A stretch of DNA of 8,281 bases. It comes from Candidatus Zambryskibacteria bacterium RIFOXYD2_FULL_43_10 (lineage in GTDB: Bacteria; Patescibacteriota; Minisyncoccia; Phycocordibacterales; Zambryskibacteraceae). Made by a program: the position numbers and the translations under genes. Shown here piece by piece: positions 1 through 6,735 of this stretch. Position 1 is the stretch's first letter. Each line of letters opens with the position of its first letter. The notes below the pieces were generated by a model. It worked only from the letters and a program-made list of their open reading frames with translations. It ran no database searches and was not told the DNA's origin. Location of the stretch: positions 11,728-20,008 of the forward strand of contig MHWZ01000013.1 in the NCBI GenBank assembly GCA_001825475.1, written 5' to 3'.

Positions 1-1007
1 GCTATGAATTCCGCTTCACTTGTCTCATCACTTCCTACAAACAAACCGATTTTTTCGCCCTCGGCATTGGTTGTGAAAAGATTTTTTTTAAATCGGATTT
101 TATTTTTTTCTATGACTGCATTGGCCGCCCCGAGAATGGTTTGGGTGGAGCGATAGTTTTCTTCCAGAGTAATGATTTGAGTATCGGGGTAGTCTTTTCC
201 AAAGTTGAGAATATTTTTAATGTCTGCTCCGCGCCAGGAATATATATTTTGATCTATGTCTCCGACGACACAGATATTTTTATTCTCTCCCACCAGCATT
301 CTTGAAATCTCATATTGAATATGATTGGTGTCTTGATATTCATCTATGTGGATGTAGCGCCAGACATTTTGATAAAACTCGCGTACTTCCGCGTTGTTAT
401 TTAACAAATTCATAGTTTTGACGAGTAGATCGTCAAAATCGAGAGCGCTGTTTTTTGCTAGCACTTTCTCATATTCGGGCCAAACTTGGGCCACTACGTC
501 CCAGAAATACCCATATTTTTCGCCGTTGTTATAGTTTTTTACGTCAGTTGCTCGGCCCTTCTCCTTTGAAATCACACTCATAATGTGCCCCGGGTCGTGT
601 GTTTTTGGATCCAGCCCAAGAATCAGAAGAACTTCTCTGATTGCCTTTTTACTGTCATCTCGATCGAAAATAGTAAAATATTTCCTGATGCCCGCTTTTT
701 CTGACTGTTCTCGCAAAATATGTACACCGAGTGAGTGGAATGTGCTTATAAAAGGTCGTTTGAAGCCGTCAAGTCCTCGCTCTATCCTCTCGCGCATTTC
801 TTTGGCCGCTTTGTTGGTGAAGGTGACGGCGAGAATGGTTGAAGGGTCTACGCCGGTATGCACAAGGTGACGAATTCTTTCCGCAATAGTTTTGGTTTTA
901 CCCGCGCCCGCGCCCGCCAAAATTAACATCGGCCCTTGAGTAGATAACACGGCCCTTTTCTGTTCAGAATTAAGTTCGCCCACTGGCGGATTCAGGGGTT
1001 TTGGCAT
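1..1007 (-). CDS. UvrD/PcrA-type ATP-dependent DNA helicase (SF1A), N-terminal part, cut by window edge
   Basis: This is a 3'-5' DNA helicase of superfamily 1A, the family that acts in nucleotide excision and mismatch repair and removes proteins from DNA in the cytoplasm. I translated the minus strand from the ATG at 1007; 335 codons are open to the window edge with no stop, so the C-terminal half (motifs V-VI and domain 2B) is missing. Visible motifs in order: Q-motif region LNSEQ (12-16), Walker A GAGAGKT (32-38), motif Ia VTFTNKAAKEM (61-71), motif Ib STFHSL (88-93), motif II DEYQDTN (222-228), motif III GDIDQNIYSWRGA (249-261) and motif IV EENYRST (282-288). Motif III has Ile and Asn where GDDDQSIY is usual. 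No Shine-Dalgarno precedes the start, and a -10-like TATAGT ends 7 nt before it, so a leaderless mRNA is likely. UvrD versus PcrA or Rep cannot be settled without the C-terminus, so I give no symbol. Confidence 0.95.
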   Translation of the reverse strand, partial: MPKPLNPPVGELNSEQKRAVLSTQGPMLILAGAGAGKTKTIAERIRHLVHTGVDPSTILAVTFTNKAAKEMRERIERGLDGFKRPFISTFHSLGVHILREQSEKAGIRKYFTIFDRDDSKKAIREVLLILGLDPKTHDPGHIMSVISKEKGRATDVKNYNNGEKYGYFWDVVAQVWPEYEKVLAKNSALDFDDLLVKTMNLLNNNAEVREFYQNVWRYIHIDEYQDTNHIQYEISRMLVGENKNICVVGDIDQNIYSWRGADIKNILNFGKDYPDTQIITLEENYRSTQTILGAANAVIEKNKIRFKKNLFTTNAEGEKIGLFVGSDETSEAEFI

Positions 1008-1008
1008 G

Positions 1009-1037
1009 TTGGACACTATAGCATATGAGGGTATAAT
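1009..1037 (+). promoter_or_regulatory. Sigma-70-type promoter for the LysM-M23 peptidase gene
   Basis: A perfect -10 hexamer TATAAT lies at 1032-1037. TTGGAC at 1009-1014 sits 17 bp upstream and fits a weak -35 (TTG matches, the rest is poor). Transcription would start near 1043-1045, directly at the foot of a small hairpin and about 20 nt before the ATG at 1065. The promoter runs divergently from the helicase gene. Confidence 0.6.
1015..1020 (-). promoter_or_regulatory. Candidate -10 box of the helicase gene
   Basis: Minus-strand TATAGT matches TATAAT at five of six bases and ends 7 nt before the ATG at 1007. Transcription would start almost on the start codon. I see no convincing -35 at 16-18 bp upstream. 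The box abuts the -35 of the divergent peptidase promoter (1009-1014), so polymerase could probably not occupy both at once. The call rests on one hexamer and its position. Confidence 0.4.
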
Positions 1038-1042
1038 GGAGG

Positions 1043-1057
1043 CCTTCAGATTGAAGG
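1043..1057 (+). promoter_or_regulatory. 5'-end hairpin that covers the Shine-Dalgarno sequence
   Basis: CCTTCA (1043-1048) and TGAAGG (1052-1057) are perfect reverse complements around a GAT loop. The right arm contains most of the purine-rich GAAGGG (1053-1058), which stands 6 nt before the ATG at 1065. When folded, the RNA would hide its own ribosome binding site. It would also put a stem at the extreme 5' end, since the predicted transcript start is near 1044, and such stems often protect mRNA from decay. The stem is seen; its function is inferred. Confidence 0.45.
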
Positions 1058-1086
1058 GTGAAACATGAGCAGTTTAGCCATATTCT

Positions 1087-2067
1087 ATTAATAAAAAAAC
1101 GGTCAAATATATACTTCTTACCCTCGTCATTCTGCCTATCTTTACAGTTTACGCGCGTAGTCAGGGGGCAGAGATTTTACGTATGCTGGAAGTGACGGAT
1201 CCTGGTAATTCCCAGACCCTGACCCTATTGGCGGGCTATTTGAATATTAATCCCACCGGTACAGGCGGCGTGGAAGTCGCCATCGTCGATGGCACGGTCC
1301 TTGAGTCCAACGGAATAGAGGGCGAATTTTTCGTAGATCTCGGTAAGTCTGGTACCGGTCAAATTAGTGTCTATATCGTGCGTACCGGTGATACTCTAAG
1401 CGAGATTGCCGAGATGTTTGGTGTTTCCGCCAATACCATTATCTGGGCCAATGATATAAGAGGGACATCCATCAAGGTTGGTCAGGAATTGGTCATCCTT
1501 CCCATTTCTGGCGTGCGCCATGTTGTTAAGTCGGGTGATACGCTGAAATCCGTCGCCACCAAATATAAGGCGGATCTCAACGACGTTCTTTTGTACAATG
1601 GCCTTGCCATCGGAGACAAGATTAAATCCGGCGACGTTATTATTATTCCCGATGGCGTTATCAGCGCTACGCAAGTCTCATCGGTCAAAAATTCTGCCGG
1701 GGCACAGACGTATCCAGTGTATTCCGGCTATTATATTCGACCAATAGTCGGCGGAAGAAAAACCCAAGGTATCCATGGCAACAACGGTGTTGATCTGGCG
1801 GCCCCCACCGGTACGCCCATTCTCGCGGCGGCGGACGGCAGAGTTATTGTGTCTCGCGCCGGCGGATATAACGGCGGCTACGGATCTTATCTAGTCATCA
1901 GCCATCCAAATGGCACTCAAACGCTTTACGCCCACTTGAGTCAAAACAGTGTTTTTGTAGGACAAAATATAGCACAAGGCCAAATTATCGGCGCGGTGGG
2001 TAATACCGGCAAATCCACCGGTTCGCATCTTCATTTTGAAATCCGCGGCGCCAAGAATCCATTTTAG
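1087..2067 (+). CDS. Secreted LysM-LysM-M23 family metallo-endopeptidase (peptidoglycan hydrolase), start uncertain
   Basis: This is a cell-wall hydrolase that cuts peptide cross-links outside the membrane. The first in-frame ATG is at 1183, but the open frame extends back to 1078. The extra 32 codons from ATT 1087 encode a clear signal peptide: lysines, the hydrophobic run YILLTLVILPIF, then VYA. I therefore place the coding region from 1087. An ATG with a good ribosome binding site lies at 1065 but is one base out of frame. Numbered from ATG 1183 (294 residues), LysM domains lie at about 62-108 and 112-156. The M23 domain at about 183-290 has zinc ligands H198, D204 and H284 (the last in HLHFE) and catalytic histidines H251 (YAHLS) and H282. 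The H-x5-D spacing is longer than LytM's H-x3-D but, as I recall, is common in Patescibacteria. The TAG stop overlaps the stop of the convergent PAP2-like gene. The family is certain; the substrate is inferred. Confidence 0.93.
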   Translation: MNKKTVKYILLTLVILPIFTVYARSQGAEILRMLEVTDPGNSQTLTLLAGYLNINPTGTGGVEVAIVDGTVLESNGIEGEFFVDLGKSGTGQISVYIVRTGDTLSEIAEMFGVSANTIIWANDIRGTSIKVGQELVILPISGVRHVVKSGDTLKSVATKYKADLNDVLLYNGLAIGDKIKSGDVIIIPDGVISATQVSSVKNSAGAQTYPVYSGYYIRPIVGGRKTQGIHGNNGVDLAAPTGTPILAAADGRVIVSRAGGYNGGYGSYLVISHPNGTQTLYAHLSQNSVFVGQNIAQGQIIGAVGNTGKSTGSHLHFEIRGAKNPF

Positions 2068-2696
2068 GATTCAAACATTTCTTCATCTTTTTTAAATAAG
2101 AAGCTGGCTATATGGTAGATAGTGTAAGTGATGAAAAAAGCGGATAAAACGTCAATTGAGTAATGAAGATGGGCCATCAAGACAATTACGCCAAAAAATA
2201 TTGCCGTTACGGTAAATAATATTAATAGCCAGTGATGTTTATGGAAAAGCAACGCCATCAAAAAAGGTAAACCGGTATGCGCAGAAAAAAATAAATCATT
2301 ACCAGACGAAAAGTTTTTAAGAAGATCAGAATCAAGAGGTAATGCATTCGGGAATGGTCCAATATGTGTCAGGGTTATAAATACAGAGCGGATGAGTATA
2401 AATAAGGCTATATTTTTTAAGATGAAGGGAATTCTTTGTGGTTTGACGATAGATAATATAATTACGAAAGCCCACAAAACGAACGGACCGTATATAAAAA
2501 TTTCATCTACATTAAAGACGGGGATGTTACTTAAAATTATGTCGGTTACAGCCAGGCTAGCTTTTTCTGTAGCATAGAGTCCTGCATAATAGTTAATAAT
2601 AAGACTTACAATAAGGAGTACAAATCCAGTGATAGTAGAGAGGACAAAAGATTTATTGCTCAAACACACCCTGTGTTTATCAAAAAAAGTTACCAT
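2064..2696 (-). CDS. PAP2_C/sphingomyelin-synthase-like integral membrane lipid phosphotransferase or phosphatase
   Basis: This 210-residue protein has about six membrane segments (near 18-36, 67-84, 91-110, 138-152, 155-174 and 183-200). It carries the signature of the lipid phosphate phosphatase/phosphotransferase superfamily in its sphingomyelin-synthase form. SGNDLFFSAHT (131-141) resembles the SMS motif GDxxFSGHT, and HYSIDV (178-183) resembles HYTIDV. The catalytic triad would be H140, H178 and D182. R103 in IRSVFITLT corresponds to the SMS motif with Arg before T. Such enzymes move a phospho-headgroup between lipids or remove phosphate from a lipid. The lipid here cannot be told from sequence; options are a glycolipid, diacylglycerol or polyprenyl phosphate. 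It is the last gene of a three-gene operon after two glycosyltransferases, 23 nt downstream, with a weak GAAAG 3 nt before its ATG. Its stop overlaps the peptidase stop by 4 nt. Confidence 0.82.
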   Translation of the reverse strand: MVTFFDKHRVCLSNKSFVLSTITGFVLLIVSLIINYYAGLYATEKASLAVTDIILSNIPVFNVDEIFIYGPFVLWAFVIILSIVKPQRIPFILKNIALFILIRSVFITLTHIGPFPNALPLDSDLLKNFSSGNDLFFSAHTGLPFLMALLFHKHHWLLILFTVTAIFFGVIVLMAHLHYSIDVLSAFFITYTIYHIASFLFKKDEEMFES

Positions 2697-2719
2697 TGTC
2701 TTTCAATATCTTCGATAAG

Positions 2720-3832
2720 TTAATAAATTTGTGTAAAAGCATTATAGACTTCATTTATTGATATTTTATCGATAATACTACCATGTTTGTTGTGAAAAAA
2801 TAGTTGCGATAATCCTCGCCCGTTTGATTTATCTACCACTACATTATGTTTATTATTAGGCATGTACATATGCGGCCCAGGACCTAGGATTGTAATACTT
2901 TTTATTCCTGATAGATAAGCCATGTTGCTTGGACCGCTGTCTATTCCGATAAAATAATCACTTTTTCTTAAAACTAACAACAAAAGCGCCAAATCAAGTT
3001 CTCCGATAAGTGAATACGACTCGAATCCGAGTCTAGGAGCAATGTATTCATGATCTGATGTGTCTATTTGCGCACCTATAAAAATAAATTGAAACTCATC
3101 TAGCTTGCTGACCTTCTTTAAAAGAGATATCCATTTCTCGTTTGACCAACGTTTCATTATCCAATTTGTGTTCGTGTGCACTATTATTTTCTTTTTTGTT
3201 GTATTAAGTACATTTAAGTTAGAAACAGCCATATAATCATTGGCTGTGAATTGTATAATTTTGTCGAAAGCTATATCCTTTTGCGTGCCATTAAGCATTT
3301 CAAAATTTATAGATAGTAAGCGTTTGGGTGTTTTTCTAAAGATTAGACTTAGCATAATATGCAAACCATATTTAATGAGAATGCTTAAGACCATTTTAAT
3401 ATGTGTTGTTTCAATATTTTGAATGATTGTATAAGCATCTCTACTGATTCTAAGAACAATAATTTTATTATACCGGTCTAATTGATAGTCTCTGGTAATA
3501 CTTGATTGTTTGATTTCTCTATTATGTATTGAATTCGCAACTAATACGTTGCGAATGCCTACTATTCGTTCAGCCAAAGGTCTGTTAGCGGGTGAAACAA
3601 GAATATCCACAGAGGTTTTATTATTCCGACTTATGTAGTCACTAACCGCCGGTAGTGATACCACAAACTCTCCAATTAAACAGGTATTTACTATGAGAAC
3701 GTTGGTGTTGTTTACATCACTTCTTTTTTTAGTAATGAAAAAAAATATAGCAAGTGGAAATTCCTGCCAAAGTCTAAAATATTCATAATTGAATGTCTGT
3801 TTTGTGTTCAATTTTAACGTATCACTTCCCAT
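2720..3832 (-). CDS. Glycosyltransferase family 9-like protein (heptosyltransferase fold), divergent
   Basis: This is a GT-B type sugar transferase, 370 residues, cytoplasmic or membrane-associated. The N-domain begins NVLIVNTCLIGEFVVSLPAV (44-63), which corresponds to the GT9 opening IRLGAIGDVLLTTPA. The C-domain has KRWSNEKWISLL (227-238), the usual K-WP-x-E-xW region. It also has IDSGPSNMAYLSGIKSITIL (297-316) and GPGP (317-320), matching the donor-site motif DSGPMHLAAALG...GPT. Two signature residues differ: the IGD aspartate is E55 and the DSGPMH histidine is N303. A hydrophobic stretch near 24-34 and another around 148-165 may give membrane contact. GT9 enzymes usually transfer heptose to LPS, but nothing else here suggests LPS, so I read the product as transferring an unknown sugar to a surface glycan. 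The gene overlaps the preceding GT2 gene by 19 nt, which suggests coupled translation. It is strongly AT-rich, with ATA and AAT codons common. Confidence 0.82.
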   Translation of the reverse strand: MGSDTLKLNTKQTFNYEYFRLWQEFPLAIFFFITKKRSDVNNTNVLIVNTCLIGEFVVSLPAVSDYISRNNKTSVDILVSPANRPLAERIVGIRNVLVANSIHNREIKQSSITRDYQLDRYNKIIVLRISRDAYTIIQNIETTHIKMVLSILIKYGLHIMLSLIFRKTPKRLLSINFEMLNGTQKDIAFDKIIQFTANDYMAVSNLNVLNTTKKKIIVHTNTNWIMKRWSNEKWISLLKKVSKLDEFQFIFIGAQIDTSDHEYIAPRLGFESYSLIGELDLALLLLVLRKSDYFIGIDSGPSNMAYLSGIKSITILGPGPHMYMPNNKHNVVVDKSNGRGLSQLFFHNKHGSIIDKISINEVYNAFTQIY

Positions 3833-4521
3833 CCTTTACTATAGTTAATTTTTTTAGGTAGAATGCCCACCATGAGATTAAAAAAAAGCATTTTTAAGTA
3901 ACCTTTATTTTCAAAACGTCGCGCAGAAGATACTACATTTTTTGTAGGCATAAAAAAATATTTACCGATTTTTGATAAATCTTTTCCATAGTGCAAATCT
4001 TCTGTACGGATTAAATTTTCATCATAGTTTACTTGTAAGGCCAAATCCTTACGTATGATGTGAATTCTATGTAGTATCTTGAGTGATCGATCAGTCCAAT
4101 TGGTATACCAGTACCAAAATTGCGATGTGAGTGTATTTACATCAGATTGTATTGTTGTCGTTCCATAACTAACCTTTGGGTATTTGTCTAGATATATGTT
4201 TAGTTCTTCAAGAAATAGATTTTTGAAATAAGTATCTGCATCTAAAAATATAATCCAATTTGTGTTTTTAGATATGACGCTAAGACCAAAATTTCGTGAT
4301 CTGGAGACACTGGCCTGTTTAAGATTATACACCTTGACATTATCTCGTGTATATTTCCGTGCTTTATCGAATGTACGATCATTTGAACCATTAACAACTA
4401 CAATAATCTCAAACTTATCTAGCGGATATATCTGCGCAAGTAAATGATCAAGTGTTGCGCCTATAAGTTTTTCCTCGTTGTAAACCGGGATGATAATAGA
4501 AAAGAATCGGTGATACTCCAT
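3814..4521 (-). CDS. Family 2 glycosyltransferase (GT-A fold)
   Basis: This 235-residue transferase moves a sugar from a nucleotide-sugar donor to a lipid or glycan acceptor on the inner face of the membrane. Motifs in order: SIIIPVYNEE (8-17), EIIVVVNGSNDRT (38-50, D48 binding the nucleotide), SVSRSRNFGL (71-80) and the metal-binding DxD motif FLDADT (92-97). RTEDLHYGKDL (172-182) supplies the likely base E174 or D175, followed by SARRFENKGYL (199-209). No long transmembrane segment is obvious apart from MLFFNLMVGILP (211-222). I chose ATG 4521 because the motif block starts six residues later. An ATG 34 codons upstream would run into the divergent DedA gene, and the residues between have no family likeness. 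It is the first gene of the minus-strand glycan operon, with a candidate promoter at 4534-4563. The sugar and acceptor cannot be told. Confidence 0.9.
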   Translation of the reverse strand: MEYHRFFSIIIPVYNEEKLIGATLDHLLAQIYPLDKFEIIVVVNGSNDRTFDKARKYTRDNVKVYNLKQASVSRSRNFGLSVISKNTNWIIFLDADTYFKNLFLEELNIYLDKYPKVSYGTTTIQSDVNTLTSQFWYWYTNWTDRSLKILHRIHIIRKDLALQVNYDENLIRTEDLHYGKDLSKIGKYFFMPTKNVVSSARRFENKGYLKMLFFNLMVGILPKKINYSKGWEVIR

Positions 4522-4533
4522 ATGTATATTCTT

Positions 4534-4563
4534 ACTATAGTATAGTATTAGACGAACTGCCAA
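4534..4563 (-). promoter_or_regulatory. Promoter of the GT2-GT9-PAP2 operon, within a divergent promoter region
   Basis: On the minus strand, TTGGCA (4563-4558) matches the -35 consensus at five of six bases and stands 18 bp from TATAGT (4539-4534), which matches -10 at five of six. A second -10-like TATACT overlaps at 4544-4539 but gives a spacing of only 13 bp. The -10 lies in the perfect palindrome ACTATAGT (4534-4541), so TATAGT also reads on the plus strand, at 4536-4541 and again at 4541-4546. One of these could serve the DedA gene, although no good -35 is seen for it. The 5' leader of the glycan operon would be only about 6 nt. Confidence 0.5.
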
Positions 4564-4590
4564 TATGCCCTGCACACTTGTTTTTTGATC

Positions 4591-5202
4591 ATGAGCGCCG
4601 TCATTGCATTTCTCCAAACTCACAGTGTTTTAGCTTACCCTGTCCTGTTTCTGGGTTCTTACGCCGACACATTCATAGGAATAGGTTTCTTTATTTATGG
4701 TGAGATATTTTTTATTGCAGGTTCAGTACTCGCAGGCGCTGGAGTGCTTGATATTTGGCTTGTTGCACTAGCGCTTTATTTAGGTGGAATTTTAGGTGAT
4801 ACCTCTAGCTATTTTATCGGCCTAAAATATGGGGCCAGTGTTTTCAAAAATGGCAGAAGAATTTTTAGTATAGAGAATTACAAAAAAGGCAAAAAATTAT
4901 TTCACAAACATGGTAACAAGGGCATTTTCTTGGCACGTTTTATGGGGCCACTTTCTTGGGTTACGCCATTTTTTGCAGGAGTGTACAAAGTTCCATATCG
5001 ATATTTTTTTTATTACAATATGGCCGGGGTTATATTAGCAATCAGTCAATTTCTAATTATAGGATATGCGTTTGGTGCCAATTGGCAATATATACTTTCT
5101 GTTATTCAGTATGATATGCGGTTAGTGTTCTGGGTATTTGTTATTGTGATATCCTTGTATTTTGTAGTGCGTAAATTTTTTAAGAATAAGAATCAATTTT
5201 AG
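4591..5202 (+). CDS. DedA/SNARE-associated (VTT) family membrane protein, likely lipid flippase or scramblase
   Basis: This 203-residue integral membrane protein belongs to the DedA family. Members move undecaprenyl phosphate or phospholipids across the membrane and support envelope homeostasis. The conserved N-terminal block has YGEIFFIAGSVLAGAG (36-51, acidic E38), then GGILGDTSSYFIGLKYG (65-81) with D70. The C-terminal block has FLARFMGP (113-120), PFFAGVYKVP (126-135) and F139-N143. R116 of the usual R-F-x4-R motif is present, but the second arginine is S122. C-terminal membrane segments lie near 145-162 and 177-194, with a basic tail. I prefer ATG 4591 over the in-frame TTG at 4585; neither has a Shine-Dalgarno. 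It is divergent from the glycosyltransferase operon and shares its AT-rich composition, which suggests one functional module. Its TAG stop directly abuts the ComM stop. Confidence 0.9.
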   Translation: MSAVIAFLQTHSVLAYPVLFLGSYADTFIGIGFFIYGEIFFIAGSVLAGAGVLDIWLVALALYLGGILGDTSSYFIGLKYGASVFKNGRRIFSIENYKKGKKLFHKHGNKGIFLARFMGPLSWVTPFFAGVYKVPYRYFFYYNMAGVILAISQFLIIGYAFGANWQYILSVIQYDMRLVFWVFVIVISLYFVVRKFFKNKNQF

Positions 5203-6735
5203 TTAAACATCAAATTTTTTGGGACGATACTCAACTGCTTCCAAAATATGGGTATTTTTAATTTCCTCGCTACTTTCCAGGTCGGCGATAGTGCGCGCCA
5301 CTTTAATCATCCGATGATAAACACGCGGAGAAAAACCTAGGCGCTCGGCGGCGAGGTCCAGCGTCTTTCGCGATTCTTTATCAAGATTCACAAGTGTTAC
5401 CATGTCTCTCGCGCTCATTTCCGCGTTGCGCGATATTCCTTTTCCCTTTTTATTGAAACGTTCTTTCTGCGCCGCGCGGGCTTGTTCTACCCTGGCTCGG
5501 AAAATTTCACTCTTGTCCCCTTCCGAATCGCCGTGCAGGTCTGTCGGTAAGACTCTGTCCACCTCAAGCCAGATGTCAATGCGATCCATGATGGGACCGG
5601 ACATTTTTCGTCTATATCTGGAAAGAGCGGAGGGCGTGCAAACGCATGACTTGCCCCGAAAGCCGAAATTTCCGCAAGGGCACGGATTCATGGCGGCTAT
5701 CAGTAATACGTTTGCCGGAAAATGCGCCGTGCCTTTGGCGCGAGAAACGGATATTACCTTGTCTTCAAGCGGTTGGCGCAGACTCTCTATCACTCTTCTA
5801 TCAAATTCTGGAAACTCGTCCATGAAGAGCACGCCGTGGTGGGCCAAAGTAATTTCGCCTGGCCTGGGTATGGCCCCACCGCCGACCAACGAGACATAGG
5901 AAGCGGTGTGATGCGGCGCTCTAAATGGCGGATTGGTGACAAAAGTTTCTGCCAGAGTGCCGGCCACAGAGTGAATACCAGTAGCCTCAAGCATTTCGTC
6001 AAAGGTTAATTTCGGCAAAATCCCGGCAAAGGCTTTGGCGAGCATTGTTTTACCGGTGCCGGGTGGGCCATACATAGCGCAATTATGTCCGCCGGCCGCC
6101 GCGATTAAAAGTCCTCGTTTGGCTCTCTCCTGACTTCTGACATCAGAGAAGTCTGTGGGGGTGGTTGTTGCTTCATCGACAAGAATAGTTAATTCCGTCG
6201 CATCAAGCATTTCTTCGCCCGACAGGTGCCCGAGCAGTTCTTTTAGACCCCGGACTCCAAACACTAACAAACCATCGATCAGCGCCGCTTCGCGCGCGTT
6301 TTCCATCGGCACATAAAGTTCTTTGAAATTATTTTGCTTGGCGAATCGAGCGATAGGGAGAACGCCGCGGATTGGCCGCACCTTACCGTCAAGGGAAAGT
6401 TCGCCTAAGAATAATTTTTTCTCCGGCTCGAATTCAATTTCGTCGTTGGCCAGAAGGTAGGAAAGGGCGATGGCCAGATCAAACGAAGGGCCCTCCTTCT
6501 TGAGTTCAGCTGGAGCTAAAGAAATCACGATCTTATGATTCTTGGCTTTCGGAGAACCGAAACCGGAGTTTTTGATAGCGGCGCTGACTCTGTCGCGCGC
6601 CTCTTCAACAGCTTTATCCGGCAAACCCACCAATGCAAAAGCAAAAAGTGTTCCGCGCGAAATATCCGTCTCGACGGAGATTGGCGTCACGGAGAGAAGA
6701 TTGGTTTGCGCGCTGTAGACTTTGGAAAAACTCAT
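5203..6735 (-). CDS. comM: YifB/ComM family Mg-chelatase-like AAA+ ATPase
   Basis: ComM is a hexameric AAA+ motor that drives branch migration during recombination of incoming DNA in natural transformation. This 510-residue protein has the normal family length. It has an N-terminal ChlI/Lon-like domain (about 20-140, with ALVGLPDKAVEEARDRV near 34-50). The AAA+ core (about 190-390) has Walker A GPPGTGKT (223-230) and Walker B VLFMDE (302-307), with PHHTAS near 274-279. NPCPCG and CVC supply four cysteines (352, 354, 364, 366), followed by the MSGPIMDRIDIWLEV segment and a C-terminal Mg-chelatase domain (about 395-500). I chose ATG 6735, not the in-frame TTG at 6753, because the ATG forms an ATGA overlap with the stop of the zinc-finger gene. 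That overlap implies coupled translation. It is the last gene of its minus-strand run and more GC-rich than the glycan block beside it. Confidence 0.96.
   Translation of the reverse strand: MSFSKVYSAQTNLLSVTPISVETDISRGTLFAFALVGLPDKAVEEARDRVSAAIKNSGFGSPKAKNHKIVISLAPAELKKEGPSFDLAIALSYLLANDEIEFEPEKKLFLGELSLDGKVRPIRGVLPIARFAKQNNFKELYVPMENAREAALIDGLLVFGVRGLKELLGHLSGEEMLDATELTILVDEATTTPTDFSDVRSQERAKRGLLIAAAGGHNCAMYGPPGTGKTMLAKAFAGILPKLTFDEMLEATGIHSVAGTLAETFVTNPPFRAPHHTASYVSLVGGGAIPRPGEITLAHHGVLFMDEFPEFDRRVIESLRQPLEDKVISVSRAKGTAHFPANVLLIAAMNPCPCGNFGFRGKSCVCTPSALSRYRRKMSGPIMDRIDIWLEVDRVLPTDLHGDSEGDKSEIFRARVEQARAAQKERFNKKGKGISRNAEMSARDMVTLVNLDKESRKTLDLAAERLGFSPRVYHRMIKVARTIADLESSEEIKNTHILEAVEYRPKKFDV

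Noticed and set aside
583..870. Plus-strand open frame opposite the helicase
   Set aside because: The minus strand here encodes helicase residues up to the Ia/Ib motif region in an unbroken frame; the plus-strand peptide has no family features.
1036..1068. Ten-codon reading frame from the ATG inside the TATAAT region, linked by ATGA to the ATG at 1065
   Set aside because: Its ATG overlaps the -10 box, so it should lie upstream of the transcript start and not be transcribed.
4522..4623. Longer N-terminus for the GT2 protein
   Set aside because: The extra 34 residues show no family likeness, would overlap the DedA start, and cover the best promoter for the operon.
5172..5219. Repeated AAATTTTTT on both sides of the DedA/comM stop junction, considered as a recombination scar
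   Set aside because: Short A/T runs are expected here: one encodes lysine and phenylalanine at the DedA end and the other at the ComM end.
5402..6009. Plus-strand open frames opposite comM
   Set aside because: They are antisense to the AAA+ core of comM, whose motifs and length are complete; the peptides are serine- and arginine-rich noise of a GC-richer antisense strand.
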